Shown here in pieces: positions 1-8,217 of a stretch of DNA of 64,000 nt. Numbering within the stretch: the first letter of the stretch is position 1; the number at the start of each line of letters is the position of its first letter. Both the position numbers and the translations under genes were made by a program. The notes beneath the pieces were generated by a model. That model was not told the origin of the DNA, did not search any database, and was given only the letters and a program-made list of their open reading frames with translations. The DNA is from Mesolinea sp040772305 (GTDB lineage Bacteria > Chloroflexota > Anaerolineae > Anaerolineales > Anaerolineaceae), in the NCBI GenBank assembly GCA_040772305.1, contig JAXGYK010000001.1, positions 1,054,001-1,118,000 of the forward strand, read 5' to 3'.

Positions 1-1
1 T

Positions 2-463
2 TTAGTGGAGGTGCTGAGCCGAGCCTTTTATGCCCTGCACGATACGCGCACCCCGGTGACGGTAGGCGTGATTGCAATGAGCATCAACATCGGCCTTTCT
101 TTTGCTTTTGTCAGTCTCTTTCGGCAAATGGGGTGGATGGCCCATGGTGGTTTGGCCCTGGCAAACTCTGTGGCGACTGGGCTGGAGTGTGTTATCCTGT
201 GGACTTTGATCGCCAAGCGGATGCAAGGTCTGGAGACTTCAAGCCTTCGCAAAGGCATCTTCATTTCCCTGGCAGCCAGCTTTGTTATGGGCGCTGTTTT
301 GTTTCTGTGGCTTTGCTTGGCACCTTTTGGTGCTCTGGTCAAATTGTTTGGGGGGCTGGCATTGGGTCTGGCAAGCTTTACCCTGATGCTTTGGTTAATG
401 AAAGCGCCTGAGCTGTTGAGCATTTGGCAAGGTGTGCGCCGTCGACTGGGACAGGCGGGCTGA
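2..463 (+). CDS. murJ: MurJ lipid II flippase, 3' part only
   Basis: This is the last 153 codons of a polytopic membrane protein; the reading frame is already open at the left window edge. The start of the visible part (VLSRAFYALHDTRTPV) is a hallmark of the MurJ/MviN family, which flips lipid II across the cytoplasmic membrane for peptidoglycan synthesis. Four hydrophobic segments follow, as expected for the C-terminal third of the 14-helix family. The nearest in-frame GTG is at position 5 but is not a real start. Identification rests on this motif and the hydrophobic pattern; the rest of the gene lies outside the window. Confidence 0.85.
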   Translation, partial: LVEVLSRAFYALHDTRTPVTVGVIAMSINIGLSFAFVSLFRQMGWMAHGGLALANSVATGLECVILWTLIAKRMQGLETSSLRKGIFISLAASFVMGAVLFLWLCLAPFGALVKLFGGLALGLASFTLMLWLMKAPELLSIWQGVRRRLGQAG

Positions 464-476
464 AAGTATTGTCAAA

Positions 477-495
477 ACTGACCCGGTGGGTCAGT
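477..495. terminator. Hairpin between murJ and the PAP2-like gene
   Basis: An 8-bp perfect stem (ACTGACCC / GGGTCAGT) with a 3-base loop sits between two convergent genes. On the minus strand the stem runs into TTTTG, on the plus strand into AAAA, so it best serves the minus-strand gene but may work both ways. Confidence 0.5.
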
Positions 496-545
496 AAAAC
501 CTTAGGATCCTTTTATGCTGTGATTTGATTAGGCAGCAGTGCGAG

Positions 546-1004
546 TCAGCACATCAAGGTATGCACGATAAGGGCGATGGCTATACCGAGGAGGATACCG
601 GTTAAGACCTCGAATGGCGAATGGCCAATGACCTCGCTGAGGGTTTTCAGTCCTTCTCCAGGCCACTTTTTGGCTTTGAAAATCTCTTCAACCAAAACGT
701 TGATGCGTTCGGCGTGAAAACCAGCTTGCCGGCGTACACCGGTGGCATCGTGAACCACAATAAAGGTTACCGTGAGGGCCAGCACAAAAAGCGGGCTGCT
801 CCAGCCGCTATCTAAACCGATAGCTGTGGTGACTGCTGTCATAGCAGAGCTATGAGAAGAAGGCATTCCTCCGGGACTAATCAGGAGAGACCAGCTCACG
901 CGCTGTCCGCGCCAATAAGCAAATGGAACCTTAAGGATTTGTGCCAGCAGCCATGAAAAGAAAACTGCAATAGCTATTGGGCTGGTAAGGACATCCCAAG
1001 GCAT
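546..1004 (-). CDS. Divergent PAP2 family protein (DUF212)
   Basis: This is a small membrane protein of about 152 residues with four to five hydrophobic segments. The block SPGGMPSSHSSAM followed by VHDATGVRRQAGFHA is diagnostic of the divergent PAP2/DUF212 family (YuiD-like), distantly related to type-2 phosphatidic acid phosphatases; its substrate is not established. The SSHSS histidine and the D/R pair resemble parts of the phosphatase motif. I chose the ATG at 1004 because a GAGGA sequence lies at good spacing before it. The alternative ATG at 1019 would overlap xseB by 11 bp and has no spaced ribosome site. It is the last gene after xseA-xseB. Confidence 0.8.
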   Translation of the reverse strand: MPWDVLTSPIAIAVFFSWLLAQILKVPFAYWRGQRVSWSLLISPGGMPSSHSSAMTAVTTAIGLDSGWSSPLFVLALTVTFIVVHDATGVRRQAGFHAERINVLVEEIFKAKKWPGEGLKTLSEVIGHSPFEVLTGILLGIAIALIVHTLMC

Positions 1005-1008
1005 CTCT

Positions 1009-1218
1009 TTAATCCTCATCCTCAGCAGGGGCTGCTGGATTTAGCTGCGAAACACGCAATTGGGCTTTCTCGAGGATTGCCAAGCACTGCGCACTGAGCA
1101 TTTTCCCCTTTTCGTAGAGTGACAGCGCTTCTTCAAGGGGAAGCTCGGAAGTTTCCAGCTTTTCAATCACTTCCTGCAAGGCTTGAAAAGCAGTTTCGTA
1201 GCTTGGTTCAGCAGTCAT
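1009..1218 (-). CDS. xseB: Exodeoxyribonuclease VII small subunit
   Basis: This 69-residue acidic helical protein carries the XseB signature FQALQEVIEKLETSELPLEE followed by ALSLYEKGKML. It forms a complex with XseA that degrades single-stranded DNA from both ends in repair. The start is the ATG at 1218, giving the usual family length; it overlaps the end of xseA by 11 bp, the standard coupled arrangement. A longer frame upstream would only add XseA codons in another frame. Confidence 0.92.
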   Translation of the reverse strand: MTAEPSYETAFQALQEVIEKLETSELPLEEALSLYEKGKMLSAQCLAILEKAQLRVSQLNPAAPAEDED

Positions 1219-2485
1219 GCGGCGCTCCTTCGATGTGATCCAGCGTGGCAAACGCGTTGCCATCATTGACTTGCAATTTTAATGCCATTCTGGTGTTCAT
1301 CTGGCGGATACTGGTTATTAGCTTGCCATTGGCAGCATCACTGATGATGGCATATCCGCGTCGCAATACGGCGCTTGGGTTTAGAGCCTGCAGTCGGGAA
1401 AGCAGGGCTTGGTGCCGATAAGCAGCACTTTGCAGCTGGCTGTAAATTGCGCGGTCCAGACGAGCATTCAACTCATCCTGGTGTTGAATGGCATTATTCA
1501 GCTGGGCTTGAGGAGTATGACGTATCAGCTCCAGGGTGGCTAACCGGAGATTTTGATTGCGCAGGCTGAGGTGCTTGGCGATGAGCTCATCCAGGACAGC
1601 GGCATGCTGGCGGAGCTCAGCGATGCGATCGCTCAAAGTGCGTATTGTAGCCAATTCAGCTGCTGCAGTAGGCGTGGGTGCGCGCAGGTCGGCTACAAAA
1701 TCGGCAATGGTGAAATCGGTTTCGTGGCCAATGCCAGTAATTACGGGAACACGGCTGGCAAAAATAGCACGTGCAAGCTCTTCATCGTTAAAAGCCCAAA
1801 GGTCTTCAATAGATCCGCCTCCCCGGGCCAGGAGGATGGTATCCAAGTCTGGCAGGGCATTGAGTGCATTTAGGGCAGCAAGCATCGATTGGGCAGCACC
1901 TGCTCCCTGAACTTGGGTGGGGGCGATAGTCACCTTTAGGGTGGGGCAGCGGCGTGCAAGCGTGTTAAGCATGTCTTGCAGGGCTGCGCCGGTTGCCGAG
2001 CTGATAATACCGATATGTGCCGGAAGGGCAGCAATTGGACGCTTGTGTATGGGATCAAAGAGACCTTCGGCCTCAAGGCGTGCCTTAAGGCGTAAAAACT
2101 CCTGATAAAGCGCACCTTCGCCAGCCAAACGCATACTGTCTACGTAAAGCTGAACCTGTCCTCCGGCTGGGTAGATACTCATGTTGCCATGTACTTCCAC
2201 AGCCATCCCGTCCTGAGGAGTAAAACGCAGACGCAAAGCGCTCTGCTTCCAGATAACACAGCGCATTTGGGCTTCGCTATCCTTTAAAGTAAAGTAAAGG
2301 TGTCCGGAGCGTGGTTGTGAAAGATTGGATATTTCCCCGCGCACCCAAAGGTCTTGCAGGATTTCATCTGTTTCCAGAAGTTCCCGCAAGTAATTATTTA
2401 GCGCAGTTACTGTCAGCACAGTGGGGCTTAGCGTATCAAAGAGATCCACAGAGTTAAGCATAAAAGAAAGGTCAGGCTGTGTCAA
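1208..2485 (-). CDS. xseA: Exodeoxyribonuclease VII large subunit
   Basis: The protein is about 425 residues: an N-terminal OB-fold (residues ~25-120, with LWVRGEISNLSQPRSGHLYFTL) that binds single-stranded DNA, then the catalytic domain with the family blocks ITSSATGAA-like IISSATGAALQDM, ARGGGSIEDLWAFNDE and GIGHETDFTIADFVADLRAPTPTAAAE. It is the catalytic subunit of ExoVII with XseB. The start is unsettled: the TTG at 2485 has no ribosome site, and a good promoter-like sequence (2457-2485) overlaps the first codons, so translation may begin further in, near the conserved VLTVTALNNYLREL block (residues ~23-36). Confidence 0.93.
   Translation of the reverse strand: MTQPDLSFMLNSVDLFDTLSPTVLTVTALNNYLRELLETDEILQDLWVRGEISNLSQPRSGHLYFTLKDSEAQMRCVIWKQSALRLRFTPQDGMAVEVHGNMSIYPAGGQVQLYVDSMRLAGEGALYQEFLRLKARLEAEGLFDPIHKRPIAALPAHIGIISSATGAALQDMLNTLARRCPTLKVTIAPTQVQGAGAAQSMLAALNALNALPDLDTILLARGGGSIEDLWAFNDEELARAIFASRVPVITGIGHETDFTIADFVADLRAPTPTAAAELATIRTLSDRIAELRQHAAVLDELIAKHLSLRNQNLRLATLELIRHTPQAQLNNAIQHQDELNARLDRAIYSQLQSAAYRHQALLSRLQALNPSAVLRRGYAIISDAANGKLITSIRQMNTRMALKLQVNDGNAFATLDHIEGAPHDC
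2457..2485 (-). promoter_or_regulatory. Candidate promoter overlapping the 5' end of xseA
   Basis: On the minus strand a perfect TTGACA (2480-2485) is followed after 17 bp by TATGCT (2457-2462), four of six matches to the -10 consensus. If used, transcription starts near 2450, inside the listed xseA frame, favouring a shorter protein or a leaderless start. Confidence 0.35.
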
Positions 2486-2635
2486 CGGAGGAAAGATGTG
2501 TAGAGCTGAATTGAGAGAGATCTACGCTAAAGAACAAGTTTTGATTTCGGAAGTAAAATGAACTTGAAGAGCAGAATATCCGAGCAATGATTTCGCAGCA
2601 CCTGGTATTAGTGCTGTTTTAAGATGAGGAGGACC

Positions 2636-3304
2636 ATGAAAACAAAAGTATTAACCATCACAATCCTGACCGTGTTGCTCTTAAGTGGCTGCGGATTGAT
2701 TAAGCCTTCCGGCTTCAGTGATTTACAAGCTACCAATGTAGACCTGGTCATTAAAAGCACTGTGATGGCGGGTGAATTGGAGACCATGGGCCAGGCGATG
2801 ACTCAGATCGCTTTGCAGCCTACCGCTACCTGTCCTGTCTGCCCTACAGCTGAGCCCTGCCCCACCTCAATTCCAGCTACGGCTACACCGGGAGTACAGC
2901 CCACGCTCACTCCAACGGCTGTTCCAACTGGACGTATCAGCGGAGCCTTAAGCTATCCTTCGGAATACATTCCGGCCCAAAGGGTATTGGCCTATAACTT
3001 TACAACCGGTTATTACTACTGGCTAAATACCAACGAGGGTCAAAGCACTTATATGCTCAACAATATTCCCGTTGGCAAGTATTGGGTACTCAGCTATCTG
3101 ATCAAGAATCCCTCGGATTCACTGCGGGCGGCGTATTCTAATAATGCAGTCTGTATGGTGCAAAACCTGACTACAAACTGTGGGCATGAACTGGTAGCGG
3201 TTGAGGTAAAAGCCGGCGAAGAAACCACGGGGATCAACATCTGGGATTGGTATAATCCGGACCCTAATGGCAGCGGCTGGCCGACGGATCCAACACAAAA
3301 ATAA
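2636..3304 (+). CDS. Secreted lipoprotein with Thr/Pro-rich linker, unknown function
   Basis: The 222-residue product has a lipoprotein signal peptide (MKTKVLTITILTVLLLSGC), with lipidation expected at the Cys of LLSGC. A short helical part is followed by a CPVCPTAEPCPT stretch and a Thr/Pro linker. A C-terminal domain of about 120 residues with many Tyr/Trp residues looks beta-rich and resembles carboxypeptidase-regulatory-like folds (GAL..P..YIPAQRVLAYN, then IPVGKYWVLSY). That fold match is an inference. The start is the ATG at 2636, because GAGGAGG lies directly upstream; the ATG at 2624 overlaps that ribosome site. I do not recognise a specific function. Confidence 0.75.
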   Translation: MKTKVLTITILTVLLLSGCGLIKPSGFSDLQATNVDLVIKSTVMAGELETMGQAMTQIALQPTATCPVCPTAEPCPTSIPATATPGVQPTLTPTAVPTGRISGALSYPSEYIPAQRVLAYNFTTGYYYWLNTNEGQSTYMLNNIPVGKYWVLSYLIKNPSDSLRAAYSNNAVCMVQNLTTNCGHELVAVEVKAGEETTGINIWDWYNPDPNGSGWPTDPTQK

Positions 3305-3509
3305 GCAATGGACGCCTCATGATTCAAAGTCGTTTTGCTGAAATCCAGGCCTGTTTATGTTCGCCAAGTTTTGCTTAAGGACTGGATTAAAAGGCCGGAA
3401 GTACAAGGCCAAAACGGCATGAAGGCTTGCAGACTTTAAAACCAGTTAGAGCTAAAGCTTGAAAAAGCGCCAGTGAATTATGATATGATTTCGCGTTGAG
3501 GTTATCGCC

Positions 3510-5345
3510 ATGTGTAAGAATTCCAAAGCTTCCAGTTTAAGACTCGCAAGTCTATTCCTGATGCTGCTGACTGTTTTGGGTGCCTGTAAGGGCCCAAGTG
3601 CAGAGGGCCGTCTTGAAGTTAGCTCGGAATATCCGCTGGGCAGTATTGAACAAGGGCGCGATTTTGACATCATCCTCACAATGCGGAATGTGAGTTCTTC
3701 CAATGCCCATGTAAAGGAAATCCGTTTACCGGCAGATTTCATGCAAAACGTGGAGTATAAAGGCTCGAACCCTGGTTTGGCACTGACCCAAAATGCCAAG
3801 AACGAAGGCATTATCAAGCTGGATATGACCATCGCGCCAGGTGGAGAAGAGACTATTCTTTTCCGCTTTAATTCCATGGCAAATGGATTAATCAGGGGTC
3901 TGGGTCTGGTGAATACGGATGTCGGCGGTTATCAGTTCGAGATGCAAGCGAGTTTAAGCGGGGCGAACCCTACCGGGTGGCAACCGCAGGAATCTCCAGC
4001 TCTCCTGCCAGATGCTGAACCGCTTGGGTCAATCCCGTATCAGGCTGTGGTTCAGATTAAAGCTCTTGTGGAGGTAGATGGCGAGAAAAAGGTTGCTTGG
4101 ACAGGTTCCGGAACCTTAATCTCGCGGGATGGACTGATATTAACCAACGCCCATGTGGTACTGAGTGACCGCTTTTACCAGGTAAAAGATTTGGTTGTGG
4201 CTTTAACGCTTTCGCAGGATAGCCCGCCAGTGGATACCTATCATGCCAGTATTGTGCAGGCAGACGCCCGCCTGGATCTTGCGGTAATCAAAGTGCGCAG
4301 CGATATGCAAGACCGTCCCCTGGATTATGCCAGTCTAAACCTGCCTGCGGTGCCCTTGGGCGATTCAGACAGCTTGAAACTGGGAGACAACATTACGATT
4401 TTGGGATATCCCGGGATTGGCGGCGAAACCATTACCCTTACACGCGGTGAGGTAAGCGGTTTTACTGCCGAAGAGCCTTACGGCAACCGTGCTTACATTA
4501 AGACCACAGCTACGATTGCGGGCGGAAACTCCGGGGGTCTGGCAGTAGATAGCGAAGGCAAACTGATTGGCATACCCACGAAGTTGGGTTCGGGTAATGA
4601 AGCTAACGACCTGGTGGACTGCCGGCCGCTCTTTGACACCAATCGTGATGGCTATATTGACGAAAAGGATAGCTGTGTGCCAACGGGCGGCTTCATCAAT
4701 GCGCTGCGGCCAGTACGGCTGAGTATGGAGCTTGTGCAGGCCGCTCAGGCAGGGCAGGTAGCTATTCAGCCAGACTCGGTTACTCCGCAGGCTTTTGAAG
4801 AAACCGGTAAGCTTGTGTTTGCGGACGACTTTAGCAATCCCAATAGCGGCTGGACTGACGCAGCAGGTAACGCAGGCAGTGCGCATTACGAGCAGGGCGG
4901 TTACCTGTTTAAAGTGGAAAAGGCTAATTATTGGATCTGGGATTCGGTGAATTACGCTTATGATAATGTGGTAATCAATGTTGATTCCAGGGTTTTGAAA
5001 AGCGTAGGTGACGGCGACTACGGCATTATGTGCGGAGAAAATGGACAAGACTTTTACGGTTTGGAAATTTCGGAGGATGGATATTTTTCTATTTGGCAGA
5101 CAATAGATGGCGAAACTGTCTTTTTAGTGGATTGGACCTACTCCGAGGTGGTTGCAACAGGCACAAGCCACGCGATGTCTGCAGTTTGCGGAAGCAATGG
5201 ACTGACGCTTGCAGTGGATGGTGTAACGCTGGCGACCGTTCAAGCCGAAGACTTTAAGCCCGGGCCAGTAGGACTGGTGGCTGGAACCTATGACAATGCG
5301 GGCTTGCAGGTGCTGTTTGATAACTTTGAGATCTTATTGCCATAA
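3510..5345 (+). CDS. Lipid-anchored trypsin-like serine protease with calcium loop and C-terminal lectin-like domain
   Basis: The 611-residue protein begins with a lipoprotein signal (lipobox LGAC, Cys26). After a beta-rich region (~30-150), a trypsin/DegP-type protease domain covers ~175-365. The triad is visible: His215 in LTNAHVV, Asp256 in ARLDLAVIKV, and Ser341 in GGNSGG. The loop DTNRDGYIDEKD (376-387) matches an EF-hand-like or dockerin-type calcium site and sits just after the protease core. Residues ~435-611 form a concanavalin/LamG-like sandwich (FADDFSNPNSGW... DNFEILLP). No PDZ domain is seen, unlike DegP. It probably cleaves extracellular proteins at the cell surface. The thioesterase gene starts 10 bp downstream. 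Confidence 0.85.
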   Translation: MCKNSKASSLRLASLFLMLLTVLGACKGPSAEGRLEVSSEYPLGSIEQGRDFDIILTMRNVSSSNAHVKEIRLPADFMQNVEYKGSNPGLALTQNAKNEGIIKLDMTIAPGGEETILFRFNSMANGLIRGLGLVNTDVGGYQFEMQASLSGANPTGWQPQESPALLPDAEPLGSIPYQAVVQIKALVEVDGEKKVAWTGSGTLISRDGLILTNAHVVLSDRFYQVKDLVVALTLSQDSPPVDTYHASIVQADARLDLAVIKVRSDMQDRPLDYASLNLPAVPLGDSDSLKLGDNITILGYPGIGGETITLTRGEVSGFTAEEPYGNRAYIKTTATIAGGNSGGLAVDSEGKLIGIPTKLGSGNEANDLVDCRPLFDTNRDGYIDEKDSCVPTGGFINALRPVRLSMELVQAAQAGQVAIQPDSVTPQAFEETGKLVFADDFSNPNSGWTDAAGNAGSAHYEQGGYLFKVEKANYWIWDSVNYAYDNVVINVDSRVLKSVGDGDYGIMCGENGQDFYGLEISEDGYFSIWQTIDGETVFLVDWTYSEVVATGTSHAMSAVCGSNGLTLAVDGVTLATVQAEDFKPGPVGLVAGTYDNAGLQVLFDNFEILLP

Positions 5346-5354
5346 GGAATATTT

Positions 5355-5765
5355 ATGAAAATTGAATCGGTGATCATCCATCATTTGGTAAAGGGAGGGG
5401 ACTTAAACCATCACGGTACGCTCTTTGCAGGCAGGGGCGCAGAATGGATGGTGGAGGCAGGTTTTATTGCTGCATCGAGCGTATTACCCGCCAAGTATCT
5501 TTTATGCATGAATATTCACGGGATGCGCTTTAAAAGGCCAGTAGAAGCGGGTGAAGTTGTGCGCTTTACCTCCCGCGTTGTTTTTACCGGACGCAGCCGC
5601 CTGATAACTCATATCAAGGCAGAAACCAAGGGAGAGCCTACCGTAGACGGCTTTATTACCTTTGTGTATATTGACGATCATGGTAAAAGCCGACCGCACG
5701 GTCTGGTGGTAGAAGCTGAAACCGAGGAAGAGCGGGCCTTGCAGCAGCAAGCAGCTGCATTATAG
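5355..5765 (+). CDS. Acyl-CoA thioesterase, hotdog fold
   Basis: The 136-residue protein matches the acyl-CoA hydrolase (YciA/ACOT) hotdog family, which releases fatty acid from CoA. The visible family pattern is LNHHGTLFAGRGAEWMVEAG (substrate loop and central helix), followed by NIHGMRFKRPVEAGEVVRF. The position usually held by Asp in the helix (M-D-E/x-G) is Glu-containing here (MVEAG), so specificity could differ. It starts 10 bp after the protease gene with AAGGA at suitable spacing, so the two are probably cotranscribed, and it ends at a strong terminator. Confidence 0.85.
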   Translation: MKIESVIIHHLVKGGDLNHHGTLFAGRGAEWMVEAGFIAASSVLPAKYLLCMNIHGMRFKRPVEAGEVVRFTSRVVFTGRSRLITHIKAETKGEPTVDGFITFVYIDDHGKSRPHGLVVEAETEEERALQQQAAAL

Positions 5766-5789
5766 TTTTTTTGCAAGCTAAGTAAACAA

Positions 5790-5817
5790 AACGAAGGCCT
5801 GTATGCAGGTCTTCGTT
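5790..5817 (+). terminator. Intrinsic terminator after the thioesterase gene
   Basis: A 12-bp stem (AACGAAGGCCTG / CAGGTCTTCGTT, one G-T pair) with a TATG loop lies 24 bp after the stop codon and is followed by GTTGTT. It ends the lipoprotein-protease-thioesterase segment. Confidence 0.75.
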
Positions 5818-5838
5818 GTTATCAATCCGCAGCCTGTT

Positions 5839-6047
5839 TCGAAACACTAATGCGCTTTGGAAGCTGCAATCAGCATTCGGTAACTTAGCAAAGAAAAGAT
5901 AGCGGAGGCCAGAATATTGCCTGCGCAGCTCTGGAATGGCAGGGCTGATCCCAGAAGAAAGGGTATCGCGTTGAGCGCCCAAGCCAGCTAGGTGGCGGTC
6001 AATGCCGGGTTAGGGACAGTGCCGCTAAGCAAGGCTGCAGGTTCAGC
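5839..6047 (-). pseudogene. Duplicated 3' fragment of the ABC permease gene
   Basis: These 209 bp align without gaps to 8218-8426, the 3' end of the ABC permease gene read on the minus strand. I count 10 mismatches, about 95% identity. The match starts at TCGAAACACTAATGCG and stops abruptly at GGTTCAGC, so the fragment has no start and cannot encode a protein on its own. It lies directly upstream of the kinase-FGE gene, marking one end of a partial tandem duplication. The rest of the 5766-6164 gap holds only the terminator and a possible TATAAT at 6125-6130 for the kinase gene. Confidence 0.9.
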
Positions 6048-6164
6048 CTGTTCTGCGTGTACAGGCGATACTAAATTCGAAGTTATTTTTCTGGCATCGC
6101 TGATGAAATTGGCGAATGGTGCAATATAATATGGGGAATAATAGATATTGTTCGGGGATGAGTC

Positions 6165-8000
6165 ATGAAACTTGGAAGATACGAAATTCTTGAAGAGTTA
6201 GGCCGGGGTGGTTTTGGGATCGTTTACCGCGCCCGTGATAGCGTATTAGGCAGGTATGTGGCCCTCAAAGTTCTCCACAGCCAGCTCACGATCGATCCCG
6301 GTTTCATCGGCCGTTTTAAACAGGAAGCCCGCCTGGCTGCCCAGCTTGAGCACCCCAATCTGGTACCGGTTCACGACCTTGGTCAGCAAAACGGACTCTA
6401 TTATATCTCTATGGGGCTCATGGCAGGTGGTTCGCTAAAAGACATGCTCAAGCAAGGTGCGCTGTCAGAGGAAAGCGTAGGTAAGATATTCCCTCATATT
6501 CTCAGGGGGTTGAAAGTCATTCACGAAAACGGGATCATCCACCGCGACCTCAAGCCGGCTAATATCCTTTTTGATCAATATGGCATTGCCCGCATCAGCG
6601 ATCTTGGCTTTGCCAAAGCCTTGTACGCAGGCTCCAGCGCCTCACTTACTTTGAGCGGTGGCATGTTCGGAACGCCTGCCTATATGGCTCCGGAAGTCTG
6701 GCGCGGAAACCAGGCAACGGAGCGCTCGGATATCTACAGCTTGGGTTGCACCCTTTATGAGATTCTGACTGGGGAGGTGCTCTTTGAAGGTACCAGTCCT
6801 GCCGAAGTTTTAACCAAACACCTCATTGATGGACCTCAGTTCAAAAAGGAATTAGCCGAAAGCTGGCGTGAGCTGCTTAGTAAGTGCCTTGCCATGGACC
6901 CAAAGAATCGTTATCAGCAAGTGGGCTCGATAGTGGAAGATTATTATGTAGTTGCCAGGGTGAAGTTAGGGCAGGGTTCTGTACCTTTGCAAGAAGGGCT
7001 TAGAAACGTACAAAATCAGGAGCAAAGAGAAGGTACCTCTGTTTCAGAGGCAATACAAGCGGATGCGTCAACTAAAAAGAAAGGAACTGTGTCAGTTGAG
7101 CAATCAGAAAGGGATATTTCAACAGATGCTGTAGCGCGGACTGTAAACGGGCTGGCTGCTGCCTTAATCGTTTTTGCTGCTGCAATTGTATTGGTTTTTA
7201 TTTTTAATCTTCCAACACCTGCTGCTCCCCTAGCAACCCAGATGCCAACGCACACCCCAATTAAAACACCAACTCCATTACCAATACACACCACAATCCG
7301 GAAGATGGATGGGATGGAGATGATTTACGTTCCTGCCGGGGAGTTCATCATGGGCAGCATGGATGGCGATAGCGACGAAAAACCTGTTCGTCAGGTCTAC
7401 CTGGATGCCTATTGGATGGATAGATACGAGGTCAACAATGCCCAATATACCCTTTGCGTTAAGGCTGGTGCATGCACGAATCCAAGATGGACCAATTCTT
7501 CTACTCGTAGCAATTATTACAATAATTTGGACTATGGCAATTACCCAGTTGTCAATGTTGATTGGAATCAAGCACAGACATACTGTGAGTGGGCTGGGGG
7601 CAGTCTGCCAACTGAAGCGCAATGGGAAAAAGCAGCCCGTGGCACTGATGGGCGAAGCTTCCCTTGGGGAGAGGAAAACCCGGATTGCGACTTAGCAAAC
7701 TATCGTGGATGTACATTTGATTCCAGACCTGTGACGGATTACCAGGCAGGTACCAGTCCCTATGGAGCTTTGAATATGACTGGCAATGTCCGGGAATGGG
7801 TTTATGACTGGTATGGCCCTTATAAGAAAGGAGAGACTAATAACCCCGTTGGACCTTCTTCAGGCTATTACAGAATGATCCGTGGCAGTTCCTGGTACGA
7901 TGACATAAAGTTCAACCGTTCTGCCTTTCGGTTCTTCTACAATCCGTCTATTACACTCAGCAGTATAGGGTTCCGTTGCATCCTCCCGCAACCATGGTGA
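6165..8000 (+). CDS. Membrane Ser/Thr protein kinase fused to an FGE-sulfatase (SUMF1-like) domain
   Basis: The 611-residue protein has an N-terminal Hanks-type kinase (~1-265): glycine loop GRGGFGIVYRA, Lys35 in VALKVL, HRDLKPAN with Asp128, DLG (Asp146) in place of DFG, and MAPE (~174-177). One transmembrane helix lies at ~328-349. A Thr/Pro linker then leads to an external FGE-sulfatase domain (~380-609, MEMIYVPAGEFIMGS... GNVREWVYDWYG... IGFRCI). The Cys pair of true formylglycine-generating enzymes is absent where RGSSWYDDIKFNRSAFR is found, so the outer domain is probably a binding or sensor module. The kinase acts in the cytoplasm. It is flanked by duplicated debris of itself and of the neighbouring permease gene. 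Confidence 0.92.
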   Translation: MKLGRYEILEELGRGGFGIVYRARDSVLGRYVALKVLHSQLTIDPGFIGRFKQEARLAAQLEHPNLVPVHDLGQQNGLYYISMGLMAGGSLKDMLKQGALSEESVGKIFPHILRGLKVIHENGIIHRDLKPANILFDQYGIARISDLGFAKALYAGSSASLTLSGGMFGTPAYMAPEVWRGNQATERSDIYSLGCTLYEILTGEVLFEGTSPAEVLTKHLIDGPQFKKELAESWRELLSKCLAMDPKNRYQQVGSIVEDYYVVARVKLGQGSVPLQEGLRNVQNQEQREGTSVSEAIQADASTKKKGTVSVEQSERDISTDAVARTVNGLAAALIVFAAAIVLVFIFNLPTPAAPLATQMPTHTPIKTPTPLPIHTTIRKMDGMEMIYVPAGEFIMGSMDGDSDEKPVRQVYLDAYWMDRYEVNNAQYTLCVKAGACTNPRWTNSSTRSNYYNNLDYGNYPVVNVDWNQAQTYCEWAGGSLPTEAQWEKAARGTDGRSFPWGEENPDCDLANYRGCTFDSRPVTDYQAGTSPYGALNMTGNVREWVYDWYGPYKKGETNNPVGPSSGYYRMIRGSSWYDDIKFNRSAFRFFYNPSITLSSIGFRCILPQPW

Positions 8001-8048
8001 TTTGTCAGACTGTATGGGAGCATTGATCAATATAATTATTGTTTCTTC

Positions 8049-8217
8049 ATATAACAAGCCAGGGTTTCGATTATGCCTACAATGAAGGGGGCATTCACTG
8101 TGATCTCAAGTCTGGCAACATTCTGTTGGATGAGAATGACTGCATGTATCAGCGATCATGGCTTTGCCAGAGCCTTACACGCGGACTCCAAAATCTTCCT
8201 CAGCTTCGCAGCCCATA
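8049..8217 (+). pseudogene. Remnant of a second Ser/Thr kinase gene
   Basis: Two short frames together recreate a kinase catalytic core. One reads GGIHCDLKSGNILLDEND, corresponding to GIIHRDLKPANILFDQ of the intact gene. After a frameshift near 8145 the other reads ISDHGFARALHADSK, corresponding to ISDLGFAKALYAGSS. The Arg of HRD and the DLG motif are altered and both ends are missing, so this is a decayed copy. It touches the second copy of the permease 3' end at 8218, the mirror of the arrangement upstream of the intact kinase. Confidence 0.8.

Noticed and set aside
4365..5048. 227-codon minus-strand frame
   Set aside because: Antisense to the serine protease gene; composition without domain signal.
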